From Rhodospirillaceae bacterium (lineage in GTDB: Bacteria; Pseudomonadota; Alphaproteobacteria; Dongiales; Dongiaceae): a DNA stretch of 64,000 nt. The DNA lies in NCBI GenBank assembly GCA_016712715.1, contig JADJQM010000003.1:124001-188000 (forward strand), in the 5' to 3' direction. Below are positions 16,538 through 24,461 of the stretch, piece by piece. The notes under the pieces were generated by a model. That model was not told the origin of the DNA and did not search any database. It saw only the letters and a list, made by a program, of their open reading frames with translations. Position numbers and translations under genes: made by a program. The stretch's first letter is position 1. Each line of letters begins with the position of its first letter.

Positions 16538-16571
16538 AAAAGGGGAATGGCGTTTCCGCCATTCCCCTTTT
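16538..16571. terminator. Strong rho-independent terminator after rplU-rpmA
   Basis: A perfect 15-base-pair stem (16538-16552 with 16557-16571) around a four-base loop, with A-rich and T-rich outer ends on both strands. It lies downstream of rpmA on the minus strand and can work in both directions. Confidence 0.9.
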
Positions 16572-16615
16572 AAACCGCTTCAGCGAATGGCCGCGCCCTC
16601 AGGGGCGCAAATGGC

Positions 16616-16888
16616 TCACTCGGCTGCCGGGAGTGCCACAGGCAGCACCGACACGACGGTACGCCCGCCAACGCCGGTCTTGAACGTCACACGACCCGCC
16701 GCCGTAGCGAACAGGGTGTGGTCCTTGCCGATGCCGACATTCTGGCCGGGGTGAACCTTGGTGCCGCGCTGACGGACAATGATGTTGCCCGAGACGATGA
16801 CTTCGCCGCCGGCCTTCTTCACGCCCAGGCGACGGCCAGCGCTATCGCGACCGTTGCGCGAACTACCACCGGCTTTTTTATGTGCCAT
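16616..16888 (-). CDS. rpmA: 50S ribosomal protein bL27
   Basis: A 90-residue ribosomal protein near the peptidyl-transferase centre. It begins MAHKKAGGSSRNGRDSAGRR, the classic L27 N-terminus without a cleaved leader, followed by GNIIVRQRGTKVHPGQNVGI and GKDHTLFA. It is 33 bases downstream of rplU and is followed by a strong terminator. Confidence 0.98.
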   Translation of the reverse strand: MAHKKAGGSSRNGRDSAGRRLGVKKAGGEVIVSGNIIVRQRGTKVHPGQNVGIGKDHTLFATAAGRVTFKTGVGGRTVVSVLPVALPAAE

Positions 16889-16921
16889 TTGGAATTCTCC
16901 CTAATTCGATCAGGTCGGCCC

Positions 16922-17236
16922 TCAGGCCGCCTTGATGCCTTCAATCTTGAGCACCGTCACGAACTGACGATGGCCGCGCTTGCGGCGGTAGTTGTGGCGA
17001 CGGTTCTTCTTGAAGATAAGAACCTTGTCGGCCTTGCGCTGCTCCAGCACCGTGGCCGTCACCGAGGCGCCAGCCACATTGGGCGCGCCCACCGTGATGT
17101 TGCCACCTTCGCCGACCATCAGCACGTCACCCAGGGTGACGCTCGAACCCGCTTCGGCCTCGAGCTTCTCAACAAGGATGATATCGTTGGTAGCGACCTT
17201 GTATTGCTTGCCGCCCGTCTTGATCACTGCAAACAT
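16922..17236 (-). CDS. rplU: 50S ribosomal protein bL21
   Basis: A 104-residue ribosomal protein. The start is ATG 17236 (MFAVIKTGGKQYKVATNDII). The open frame extends further upstream, but that part is leader sequence. Conserved ends are RKADKVLIFKKNRRHNYRRK and RGHRQFVTVLKIEGI. First gene of a two-gene operon with rpmA, with a promoter about 110-140 bases upstream. Confidence 0.98.
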   Translation of the reverse strand: MFAVIKTGGKQYKVATNDIILVEKLEAEAGSSVTLGDVLMVGEGGNITVGAPNVAGASVTATVLEQRKADKVLIFKKNRRHNYRRKRGHRQFVTVLKIEGIKAA

Positions 17237-17344
17237 AATTGCCGTCCTAGAGGCGGGTCGCGGGTCGGATCTAAACACCGGGCCGCGCAGCGCCATTTCA
17301 TGCCAAAAGCTTCGGGCCGCCGAAGGGCGACCCGTTCGAGGTGG

Positions 17345-17374
17345 GAAATAGACGTTATCGCCCCTGCCTGTCAA
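17345..17374 (-). promoter_or_regulatory. Promoter of rplU-rpmA
   Basis: On the minus strand TTGACA (17374-17369), 18-base spacer and TATTTC (17350-17345). The transcript would start near 17338, leaving a leader of about 100 bases with GC-rich dyads before rplU. Confidence 0.55.
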
Positions 17375-17433
17375 CCGGATTCGCGGCGAATATTGTCCAC
17401 CCGGTGCGCTTTCCGAAGGCGCTGTAACTGACC

Positions 17434-18456
17434 CTAAGCCCTTGGTTTCAGGCCCTCAAGCCGCAGAATCTGGGTGGCCGGGACAGCGCTGTCGCCAGAC
17501 TGTTCCAGGCCCAGCACCACCATATCACCGGCGACGCAGTCCATCATGACAGCTAACCGGCTGTATTTATTAAGAACAGGATAGCGCAGCCAGTCGAAAT
17601 CTGCCGGCAAGGCCGCCATCTCTCGGGCCAGGACACAGGCATCCCGGAACCGCCCGGCACTATCCACCCCGCGCTTCCAGCCGGGCGGCCAGGCTTTGGC
17701 CACACCTGGCAAAGCCGGCCAATGATTGGAAATGGCGACGGGGCCAGGGCGCAGCCGATAACTCGATTCCAGCCGTTCGACCACGACCGACTGGCCATCG
17801 GCGCCAGTCAGGCTGAACAGGGCCGGCATCGACAATTCGGTATCCCGCAGCAGCGCCAGCGCTTCGTCAAAATTACACGCCTTTTCAAATACCTGACGCA
17901 GGAGATGGGTGGGCGGAATGGCCTGTCGCCGGCCGACACGGACACGCTCAAAAATCCAATCCAAAGGCCTTATCCAGGTCACTCTCCGGATCGGCGGCTG
18001 GTTGAAGGAGGCAGCGAAGCGCCCCGGCGCTAGTCCGGTCAGCACCCCCACAAAGCCCGGCCAAGTCGCCTGCCACCAGGCCCCGAGGGGACAGTCGTGC
18101 CGCGTCACGGTGAGACTAGGTCCCATGCCATGAAGTGGCCAATCCAATGTCCGCATCAAGCGCCCGCCATGGACCATGCTGGAACAGGCCCATTCGGTAC
18201 TGATATTGAGGGCGTAGACACCGGATACCCCTGGAATGGCTGCAACCCGGTCGATCTCCACCTTATAAGGGGTCACATTCCGGGCGAGCCAGGCTTTGGA
18301 GCGCCAATCCATGAGCGCCTGGACCGGTCCCGTGACGAGGGCGCGACCGGCGGCTGCCAGCAGCAACACCTTCTCGGGCGCGGATGTCGCCAGATGGTCG
18401 AAGCTCAAATGCTTGAGATCGACCACCGGGATGATCGGTAATTTGGCAGGGGCCAT
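17434..18456 (-). CDS. Ntn-hydrolase of the acid-ceramidase/NAAA-like amidase type
   Basis: A 340-residue protein; ATG 18456 is chosen because AGGGG lies eight bases before it. The region ISTEWACSSMVHGGRLMRTL, with a Cys about residue 92 followed by a GR-x-M-R-x-LDW segment, resembles the autoproteolytic nucleophile site of N-acylethanolamine acid amidase and acid ceramidase. Later features are FAASFNQPPIRR and ISNHWPALPG, where a conserved Asn is typical. It would hydrolyse a linear amide, but substrate is unknown. Cytoplasmic or membrane-associated; no clear signal peptide. The gene stands alone, downstream of the tRNA-Ser region and convergent with nothing close. Confidence 0.65.
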   Translation of the reverse strand: MAPAKLPIIPVVDLKHLSFDHLATSAPEKVLLLAAAGRALVTGPVQALMDWRSKAWLARNVTPYKVEIDRVAAIPGVSGVYALNISTEWACSSMVHGGRLMRTLDWPLHGMGPSLTVTRHDCPLGAWWQATWPGFVGVLTGLAPGRFAASFNQPPIRRVTWIRPLDWIFERVRVGRRQAIPPTHLLRQVFEKACNFDEALALLRDTELSMPALFSLTGADGQSVVVERLESSYRLRPGPVAISNHWPALPGVAKAWPPGWKRGVDSAGRFRDACVLAREMAALPADFDWLRYPVLNKYSRLAVMMDCVAGDMVVLGLEQSGDSAVPATQILRLEGLKPRA

Positions 18457-18593
18457 GTTCACAGCCCCTCCTCCGGGCTTCTGGCCAGAGGATCGGCGTT
18501 AACTGTGAATGGGGTCAAGCCGGGCTTGCGAAGACTGATTCACTTCGTTAGGTTCCGCGCGCGTCAAACGGCCCGGATTGCCCGGATCCCTGC

Positions 18594-18683
18594 GGAGGGG
18601 TGCCAGAGTGGCCGATTGGGACAGTCTCGAAAACTGTTGTACGTGCAAGCGTACCGTGGGTTCGAATCCCACCCCCTCCGCCA
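18594..18683 (+). tRNA. tRNA-Ser (anticodon CGA)
   Basis: Acceptor GGAGGGG (18594-18600) pairs with CCCCTCC (18673-18679), then G and encoded CCA (18681-18683). The anticodon stem ACAGT/ACTGT encloses loop CTCGAAA with anticodon CGA at 18628-18630, reading UCG. A long variable arm (GTACG-TGCAAG-CGTAC) identifies a class II serine tRNA. The T-arm reads GTGGGTTCGAATCCCAC. Confidence 0.97.
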
Positions 18684-18787
18684 TCGCACCGCTGTAAACA
18701 GCCGCTTTCCTCACACTTTTTAAACGACTGTTCCGAGAGCCGCCCATCGATTTCTGGGACAATCCGGGACAAAAGGGTTTTTGAGGA

Positions 18788-19492
18788 ATGGCCAAGCGCA
18801 AGCTGCCATCCGACGTAAGTTACCGGGGCAAAAACACAGGACGGACAGCCCAAGCATCTGGGCAAGGTCCGGATGCGCGGCCACAAGCTGAAAAAGCTCT
18901 TCATCGGTCCAGAATCCGATCTCGAAGCTGGCCGATGGGTCGTCGAAACCAAGGCGGCAAATCGCGGCGACGACGACAAGGACTTTAAGAAGGAAGATGA
19001 AGGATACATCTGGCATCTTCCGGAAACTAAGAACGGCACTGCGCGCGATGTGGCGCCTCTTCCGGAAGCGGAGGCGCTGGCATTCGAATTGATGGATGTA
19101 GCTCCAAAGCGCAGGGACGTTTATGTCTTCGGCGACCCAGATTTGCCAGCTTCCGAAGGTGGCTTCAATACGAACTTGGTGACCATGGCTCACCGCAATG
19201 CGGCGATCCGATCAGGTTATCGCGACCCCGGCGACACCGAGGGAGACATTGAAGACGACGAACTGGATCGGGATCTCGATAAAATCGCAATCGGTGCTGT
19301 CTTGGAGACCGACTCAGAGGGTGAAAAGAAAGTCGAGCTTAAGGGCAAGTCGACAAATCACGATCTCCGGCACACCGCGATCACTATGCTCGCGAAATTC
19401 CACCCAACATTCTCGAACTCCAAGAAGTCACGCACCATAAAACGCTGAGCTAACTGAAGCGCTACTACAATGTGTCACGTGCAGAAAAGTAG
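18788..19492 (+). pseudogene. Decayed phage-type tyrosine recombinase (integrase)
   Basis: Lies about 100 bases downstream of tRNA-Ser in the same direction, the usual place for an integrase. It starts MAKRKLPSDVSYRGKNTG, changes frame near 18835-18855, then reads WHLPETKNGTARDVAPL and later NHDLRHTAITMLAKF, which contains the HxLRH catalytic box. A further frame change near 19410 is needed to read LELQEVTHHKTLS, then an in-frame TAA, then LKRYYNVSRAEK with the likely catalytic tyrosine. The box I arginine region is not recognisable. The gene is therefore inactive, and marks an old integration event. A repeat of the tRNA end that could be the far attachment site was not found convincingly. 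Confidence 0.8.
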
Positions 19493-19929
19493 CAAACTTG
19501 AAGCGCTGTCCACGCAACCATACGCGGAAGCTGGGAGACGACCGCATTGCTGCAAAGAAGGAGCACCTGCGCGGCGAGCCTGCGCCTGTCAGTCCTCATG
19601 AAGAGAGGCCCGAGACTGCTGCCGGCGCGGCATTGATTGATCGCACGGCCTGCCTGCTCGCCCCGCAGGCGAAGGGCTGCTAGATCAGCCTCGGCAAGCA
19701 TATCTTGGAAGAGCAGGTTCGCCGGGTGAAGCAGTTCCTCGTGCTCTGATCGCGCCGTCCTCTACGCCCCCTCCGTCCGCCATCAATCCTGATCAAGCGC
19801 TTCACGTCCCCATTCCTGGCTGGCGCAATCTTGCCAGCGGCGCCGAGCCAGGATGGATTCGTTTCGGATTCTAGTCTGCCAATTTCGCCATCGCGACTGC
19901 TATATCCTGGCGACGTCCCGCATCGGCGT
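19493..19929. other. Gene-free stretch after the integrase remnant
   Basis: About 440 bases with short open frames on both strands but no recognisable domain, good start signals or homology cue. It may be further decayed integrated DNA. A fragment CCCCCTCCG followed by CCGCCATC near 19767-19783 loosely resembles the tRNA-Ser 3' end but is interrupted. Confidence 0.4.
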
Positions 19930-20520
19930 CTAGACGATCGGGCCGTGGGCGGCGGCAAGAGCTTTCTGCAAGTATTGCGCAGCCTTCTCCTTTTCCCCCT
20001 GCTCTATCAGATAATCGGCAAAGAAATAGTTTTCATCAATTCCGGCCGGATTCAAGGCTAGGCCCTTCGTCAGATACTCGGCGGCCTTGTCGTCGTCGCC
20101 GAAGCCCAAAGGCCATCCCGGCACCCGGTAGTAGAGTGCGCCAATCGACGTGTCGATACCGCCGCCGATTGCCTTCTCATCGATTTCTGCTGCGGCCTCC
20201 AACGATTGAAGCGCCCGCTTGGCGAGGTCGAGCGCGCCCAGCCCTCTCTTGGCACCGGCATATGTACTGAGGATGATGCCGCGCCACGCCAATAGCGCCG
20301 CAGATTGCGGGTATTTCTGGACAGCGCCATCGGCCATTGGGACGAGCGCCTTGAAGGCCTCCTCACGTTCGTTCTCTGGAACCTGGTAATTGGCGGTCGC
20401 CCAACGATGCTGCAGAGCGAGGAGTACACTCGCCTGGTCATCTCCGGCGAATGCCGTTCCGGCCAATCCCCCCAACGGCACAATGACGGCCAAGTGTATC
20501 ATCAATTGACGTATGTTCAT
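19930..20520 (-). CDS. Exported TPR-like protein
   Basis: A 196-residue protein; ATG 20520 gives a clean signal peptide (MNIRQLMIHLAVIVPLGGLA, with cleavage after GTAFA). The mature part is helical with TPR-like repeats: AVQKYPQSAALLAWRGI, AIGGGIDTSIGALYYRVPGW, and AAEYLTKGLALNPAGIDENY followed by DYLIEQGEKEKAAQYLQKAL. It is probably periplasmic and could scaffold or bind ligands, but no function is known. It is the last gene of the operon starting at 24172, one base after the SDR stop, so a role in the same pathway, such as envelope-side handling of the product, is likely. Confidence 0.75.
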   Translation of the reverse strand: MNIRQLMIHLAVIVPLGGLAGTAFAGDDQASVLLALQHRWATANYQVPENEREEAFKALVPMADGAVQKYPQSAALLAWRGIILSTYAGAKRGLGALDLAKRALQSLEAAAEIDEKAIGGGIDTSIGALYYRVPGWPLGFGDDDKAAEYLTKGLALNPAGIDENYFFADYLIEQGEKEKAAQYLQKALAAAHGPIV

Positions 20521-20521
20521 C

Positions 20522-21352
20522 TTAACTACGCTCCTCTTCAAGTAAATGTCGGGTAGCAATTTCTGGTGCATGAGCCAGGATCTTACGGTTCGTCCGGCTG
20601 AGGCCACGATCAACAAGCCGGGGAATTATGGCATTCAGCTTGGCAAATGCCCGCTCCGGCCAGCCGATAAGCGTCTCCGGGCGTTGATTGACGATCGCCT
20701 CAACAATGCGTCTTGCCACGGCATCTGGAGCATCCATTGTCATGCCGGTCGCTCGCGCCATCCTGTCAACCGCTCCGTCGTTGAATGCGGTCTTCGTGTA
20801 GCGTGGCGCGATATAGACAACCTTGACCCCGGTGCCACTAAGTTCCCGACGCAGAGCTTCTGAAAATCCGCGCAAGGCGAACTTGCAGGCGCTGTAGACC
20901 GGAAACCCGGCAAAACCGATGCTGCCGAAGACAGAACCGATGTTGACAATGATCCCACGCCCGCTCCGCCGCATGCCGACCAGCGCCGCGCGGGCCATGC
21001 GGATCGGCACCGTGACATTCGTGGCAATCAGCCCGTCGATATCCTCATCCGGCATATCCGCAAAATGACCAAACCAGTTGATGGCTGCGTTGTTGATCAA
21101 GATGTCGATCGGACGATTGCTGTTGGACACGCGTTGCAGAAGTTCCGGATAATCTGATTGTGTCCCGAGAGACATGGCGATCTCGGTTACGGTGATTTCC
21201 TCATGCCGCAGTTCGTCAGCAAGTACAGCCAAACGTTCCGGATCGCGCGCAATCAAAGTGAGGTCACATTTCATGCCAGCCAGTCGGCGAGCTATTGCCG
21301 CCCCGATGCCGCCGGTGGCGCCTGTGATCAGGACGTGCGGTCGCGAGTTCAT
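20522..21352 (-). CDS. Short-chain dehydrogenase/reductase
   Basis: A 276-residue SDR with the NAD(P) site TGATGGIGAAIA near the N-terminus, NNAA, a Ser in NIGSVFGSIGF, and catalytic YSACK. The C-terminal extension (ARRIVEAIVNQRPETLIGWP) resembles acyl- or lipid-acting SDRs. NADP preference is suggested by the Arg after the second strand (LIARDPERL). It overlaps the upstream oxidase gene by four bases. In context it would reduce or oxidise an acyl-derived intermediate; the substrate cannot be named. Confidence 0.85.
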   Translation of the reverse strand: MNSRPHVLITGATGGIGAAIARRLAGMKCDLTLIARDPERLAVLADELRHEEITVTEIAMSLGTQSDYPELLQRVSNSNRPIDILINNAAINWFGHFADMPDEDIDGLIATNVTVPIRMARAALVGMRRSGRGIIVNIGSVFGSIGFAGFPVYSACKFALRGFSEALRRELSGTGVKVVYIAPRYTKTAFNDGAVDRMARATGMTMDAPDAVARRIVEAIVNQRPETLIGWPERAFAKLNAIIPRLVDRGLSRTNRKILAHAPEIATRHLLEEERS

Positions 21353-22001
21353 GCCGGCGACCGGTCAATGCCACGGAATACATCGGCATAGAGGCGATAG
21401 AAGGCCCTGGCCGCATGCACGACCGCCTCCTGATCGTCGCCTTGATCGAAGCGGTTGACGAGGCTGGCGAACACTTTGGTATGTTCAATATCGAGTGTGC
21501 CGTGGGACGCCAAATAGGTGAAGGCATTGGCCGGAAGTGCGAGCGCCTTGTGCAGGACATCTGCAGCCTGACTCGCCAATTGTACGCTGGTACCCTCCAG
21601 CACATGCGCCATACCGAAGAACACGACCGGATTGCGGCGTAGAATACCATCATAGGCATAGGCGACCATCACCTCGGTCGCATGGCTGGGGGGACTTTGC
21701 GTACGGCCGCCGAATTGCCGCCGGCGTGATCTATATCTGACAGAATCCACTCGTCATGGCCGGTCTCTTCATCAATATAGTCAACGATCGCGTCCCGCAA
21801 CCAACCCATCCGATCGGGCAGACGCGAGCCACACGCCATCAGCAAGGGTACTGTGTGATGCACATGATGATAAGCTTGCGCCAGGAAATCGAGATAGCTT
21901 TCGCGTGTGACATCGCCGCGCAAGGCATCTTGAATCAGCGGCACTTCGAACAGCGCCTGTCGTTCCCCTTCGGTGCGAGCGACCAGTTCCTCAAAAAACA
22001 T
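21349..22001 (-). CDS. Iron-containing redox enzyme, UndA/TenA-like (frameshifted)
   Basis: Heme-oxygenase-like fold protein of about 217 residues once a frame change is repaired. The first frame reads MFFEELVARTEGERQALFEV, AYHHVHHTVPLL and DEETGHDEWIL, but ends shortly after AAVRKV. The second continues SHATEVMVAYAYDGI, FGMAHVLEGTSVQLASQAA and SHGTLDIEHTKVF. Adding one G to the six-base run at 21688-21693 joins them. Putative metal ligands are the Glu/His pair in EETGH, Glu in LEGTS, and His/Asp/His in SHGTLDIEH, as in UndA-type non-haem iron oxidases that act on fatty acids. Start ATG 22001 has AAGAGG nine bases upstream and overlaps the ligase end. Confidence 0.8.
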
Positions 22002-23610
22002 CTGCGGCATCCTCTTCATACAAAAAATCAATACGATTTTGATAGATGGCGGCTATCTGTTGACGGCGCAGGCGACCATTCCAAGTCATCAGACCATTGC
22101 TCGTGAGGAATGGCTGATCGATCGTCAACCAGCGCCGAATCCTGGCGTAGTCAGGCAGACGATCATTGACGGCTGCGACCTCTCCCGCCACCAGATCTCG
22201 ACAAGCGTCGTTGCCCTTTGCCAGCGCCTCTGACCGCGGTACGATCACCGCAACGTTCCAGGGCCTAGCCTCGCCGAATACAATGGCCTGGCCGATGGAC
22301 GGCATCGCGGTGAGTTCGCATTCGACCCAGTCGGGTGCAACATTTCGGCCATAGGCGGTAATGAACATGTTCTTCTTACGCCCAAGCAGATAGAGATAGC
22401 CGTCGTCATCGAAGCGACCGATGTCACCGGTTGCAATCGGGCCCGACGCCAGATCTGACACGTCGCCGTTTGGCTCGAGATAGCCCACAGCGCTCGAACC
22501 GTCGACCAACACTTCACCATCCTCTGCCAACCTCACATCGCAATGGGGCATTACACGCCCGACGCTGCCGGGACGATTGTGAGTGCGAGTGTTCAGAGAA
22601 ACGACAGAGCCGCATTCAGACAGTCCATAGCCCTCGAAGACCGGCAATCCCAGGCCCCTCGCCTGTTCCACGGCACCCAGCGGCAATGACGCGCCGCCTA
22701 CTGCCACATGGCGCAGATAGTCCTGTCGCCATGATGCCTTGTGCACCATCTGCATAAGAACTTTCAGTATCTGCGGTACCGTAACGATGCTGCTCGGCTG
22801 ATAGCGATCCAGCGCCGTTATCAAATGTTGTGGCTCAAGGCCGGAGGAACCGGTGAACCCCAGAGAGGCGAGTGGCAGCGCACAGATTTCGGCACCAGCC
22901 ATCAGCGTCACATCGATGCCTGCAATATTCTCCAGCAACGCGGGATAGGGCAGGATGCTGAGGTGCCGATCATGGGAAATGCCCTCAGTGGCAACCAGAA
23001 GCGTGTGTGCGACCCTGTCAATAACAGCATCGCTGAGGCAAACACCCTTTGGTTGGCCGGTTGTCCCGGATGTGAAAGTGAGTTTCCGTGCATGCGGTGG
23101 CAAAGACGGATGCGCATCGCCTGTTTTGTGATCGAGTCGGAACAGCCGCACCCGCTGCAACTCGAGGTCTTTGCCCAGTGTCGTTTGCGATGGAATCAGT
23201 CTGGCCATGGCCAGACGTCCCAGACGCTCGGGCACGTCCGTAACAACAAGATCAACACCCGCACGGCGCAAGACATGATCGATCTGTGCCTCCAAGAAGT
23301 ATCCAGGCAGCGGTACTGACACGCAGTTTGCCTTTCGGAGCGCCAGATCGGCGACAATCCAGCCGAGCCCATTGTCCATAAAGATTGCGCATCTCTTGCA
23401 GGATGCTGCATCCAAAAGGGATGCTGCCTCAGTGACCATCTGCTGCAACTCACTGAAGCTAACGTCACGTCGCTCCGTACGAACTGCGATTCCGTTCGGC
23501 CGCGAACATGCCCATTGACCCAGGGCTGTCAGGGAATCCGGGGGCTCCCGCGCGTCACCGCCATGACACCGGGCCCGACGACGCTGTCGCTTCAAGCATG
23601 CGATAGCCAT
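21991..23610 (-). CDS. AMP-dependent acyl-activating ligase
   Basis: A 539-residue adenylate-forming enzyme. Core motifs are FTSGTTGQPKGVCLSD (P-loop-like A3), YGLSECGSVVSLNTRT (A5), ATGDIGRFDDDGYLYLLGRK (A7/A8) and a C-terminal segment with an A10-like lysine region (SNGLMTWNGRLRR), where the usual NGKxxR appears as NGRLRR. Such enzymes make acyl-adenylates and then acyl-CoA or acyl-ACP, typically from fatty acids. The start overlaps the hemolysin-family gene by 56 bases. Within the operon it probably activates a fatty acid for the neighbouring enzymes. If the last motif truly lacks its lysine, adenylation chemistry may be altered. Confidence 0.88.
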   Translation of the reverse strand: MAIACLKRQRRRARCHGGDAREPPDSLTALGQWACSRPNGIAVRTERRDVSFSELQQMVTEAASLLDAASCKRCAIFMDNGLGWIVADLALRKANCVSVPLPGYFLEAQIDHVLRRAGVDLVVTDVPERLGRLAMARLIPSQTTLGKDLELQRVRLFRLDHKTGDAHPSLPPHARKLTFTSGTTGQPKGVCLSDAVIDRVAHTLLVATEGISHDRHLSILPYPALLENIAGIDVTLMAGAEICALPLASLGFTGSSGLEPQHLITALDRYQPSSIVTVPQILKVLMQMVHKASWRQDYLRHVAVGGASLPLGAVEQARGLGLPVFEGYGLSECGSVVSLNTRTHNRPGSVGRVMPHCDVRLAEDGEVLVDGSSAVGYLEPNGDVSDLASGPIATGDIGRFDDDGYLYLLGRKKNMFITAYGRNVAPDWVECELTAMPSIGQAIVFGEARPWNVAVIVPRSEALAKGNDACRDLVAGEVAAVNDRLPDYARIRRWLTIDQPFLTSNGLMTWNGRLRRQQIAAIYQNRIDFLYEEDAADVF

Positions 23611-24172
23611 TCCGGATATCGCCAGCCATCACCTGCGGTGCGGCTGTGAAATAGTCGCCCCACTTTGCCAGGTCGGCCGGTTCGAGGCGGCTTGGCTCAG
23701 CCGCGGCAAGGATCATGGGTTGAAGGCCAAGTCGGGAAAATGCCGCCCGCAGCGCTGTAACGCCAGTAAACACCACCCAATGAAAGTCAGCGTTATAAAG
23801 ATATCGGGTCAACGTCACGATCAATGATCGGGCGTTTCCGGGCATGGAAGCCAAGTTGCCGACCTCGATCACTTGCGACCGGTCAACGGATCTGCATGCA
23901 CGCTCCGCGATAACACTCTCGACGGGCTGATCCAGGTATTGTTCCATGTACAGCCTCTCCTTGGCGGCTTCACGCAAGCCAAATGCACAAACCAGCTGGC
24001 CATCACCATCTGCCATCGTGAACAGGCGTGGCATCAATGTGTGGAGATCTGCGCCATATGACTTTCGGAAGCGGCCGCGGATAAGTTCTTCAGTGCGAGA
24101 TCGATCCGTTCCCATGCACTCCCGAAGGACTGACCCTTCAGTGCCTTGGGGCCATTTTGGCAATACTGACAT
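23555..24172 (-). CDS. Thermostable hemolysin family (GNAT-like) protein
   Basis: A 205-residue protein of the family named after Vibrio thermostable (delta) hemolysin. Despite the name, members look like GNAT-fold acyltransferases and lack a signal peptide, as here. Recognisable parts are IRGRFRKSYGADLHTLMPRL, CAFGLREAAKERLYMEQYLD, the EVGNLASMPGNARSLIVTLT segment, and HWVVFTGVTALRAAFSRLGL. First gene of a five-gene minus-strand operon with ligase, UndA/TenA-like oxidase, SDR and TPR protein. An acyl-transfer role in a biosynthetic path is more plausible here than haemolysis. It is preceded by two TTCAC/GTGAA dyads. Confidence 0.8.
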   Translation of the reverse strand: MSVLPKWPQGTEGSVLRECMGTDRSRTEELIRGRFRKSYGADLHTLMPRLFTMADGDGQLVCAFGLREAAKERLYMEQYLDQPVESVIAERACRSVDRSQVIEVGNLASMPGNARSLIVTLTRYLYNADFHWVVFTGVTALRAAFSRLGLQPMILAAAEPSRLEPADLAKWGDYFTAAPQVMAGDIRNGYRMLEATASSGPVSWR

Positions 24173-24217
24173 TTCCCTGTCCTCGTCTTTTCGCGACGCA
24201 TCGATCTCTTCACCCCA

Positions 24218-24236
24218 CAGTCACGCAAAGTGAATG
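24218..24236 (-). promoter_or_regulatory. TTCAC/GTGAA dyad, site 1
   Basis: CAGTCAC (24218-24224) and GTGAATG (24230-24236) form an inverted repeat with one mismatch and a five-base spacer, about 50 bases upstream of the hemolysin-family start. A second dyad TGGTC/GACCA follows at 24235-24248. Similar sites occur at 24348 and 27586. Confidence 0.5.
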
Positions 24237-24347
24237 GTCTCTAGACCACGGGCGTCGTCTGTTGCGCGACGGGACCTTAGGCCGGGCATGCTGACGGATC
24301 GCTGTCGGTTTAGATGCGACGCATTGACCTCAAGCACGACTCTCGAT

Positions 24348-24367
24348 CATTCACGGGTAAGTGAATG
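24348..24367 (-). promoter_or_regulatory. TTCAC/GTGAA dyad, site 2
   Basis: CATTCAC (24348-24354), spacer GGGTAA, GTGAATG (24361-24367): a perfect seven-base inverted repeat in the gap between the two biosynthetic operons, upstream of the hemolysin-family operon. Probable operator; the binding protein is unknown. Confidence 0.6.
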
Positions 24368-24461
24368 GCGACAGCTTTCAACGCTGTCTTCAACGCTCAG
24401 CTAGCTGACTTTATCCTGACAAGGGATTGGACTCTGAACACGAGCAAGGTGCGCGCGTTGA

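Noticed and set aside
19764..19785. Possible attachment-site copy of the tRNA-Ser 3' end
   Set aside because: Only broken matches of 8-9 bases, within a C-rich stretch; not better than chance.
23555..24172. Secreted haemolysin or virulence toxin
   Set aside because: No signal peptide, GNAT-like features and an enzyme-rich operon make a biosynthetic role more likely than a toxin.
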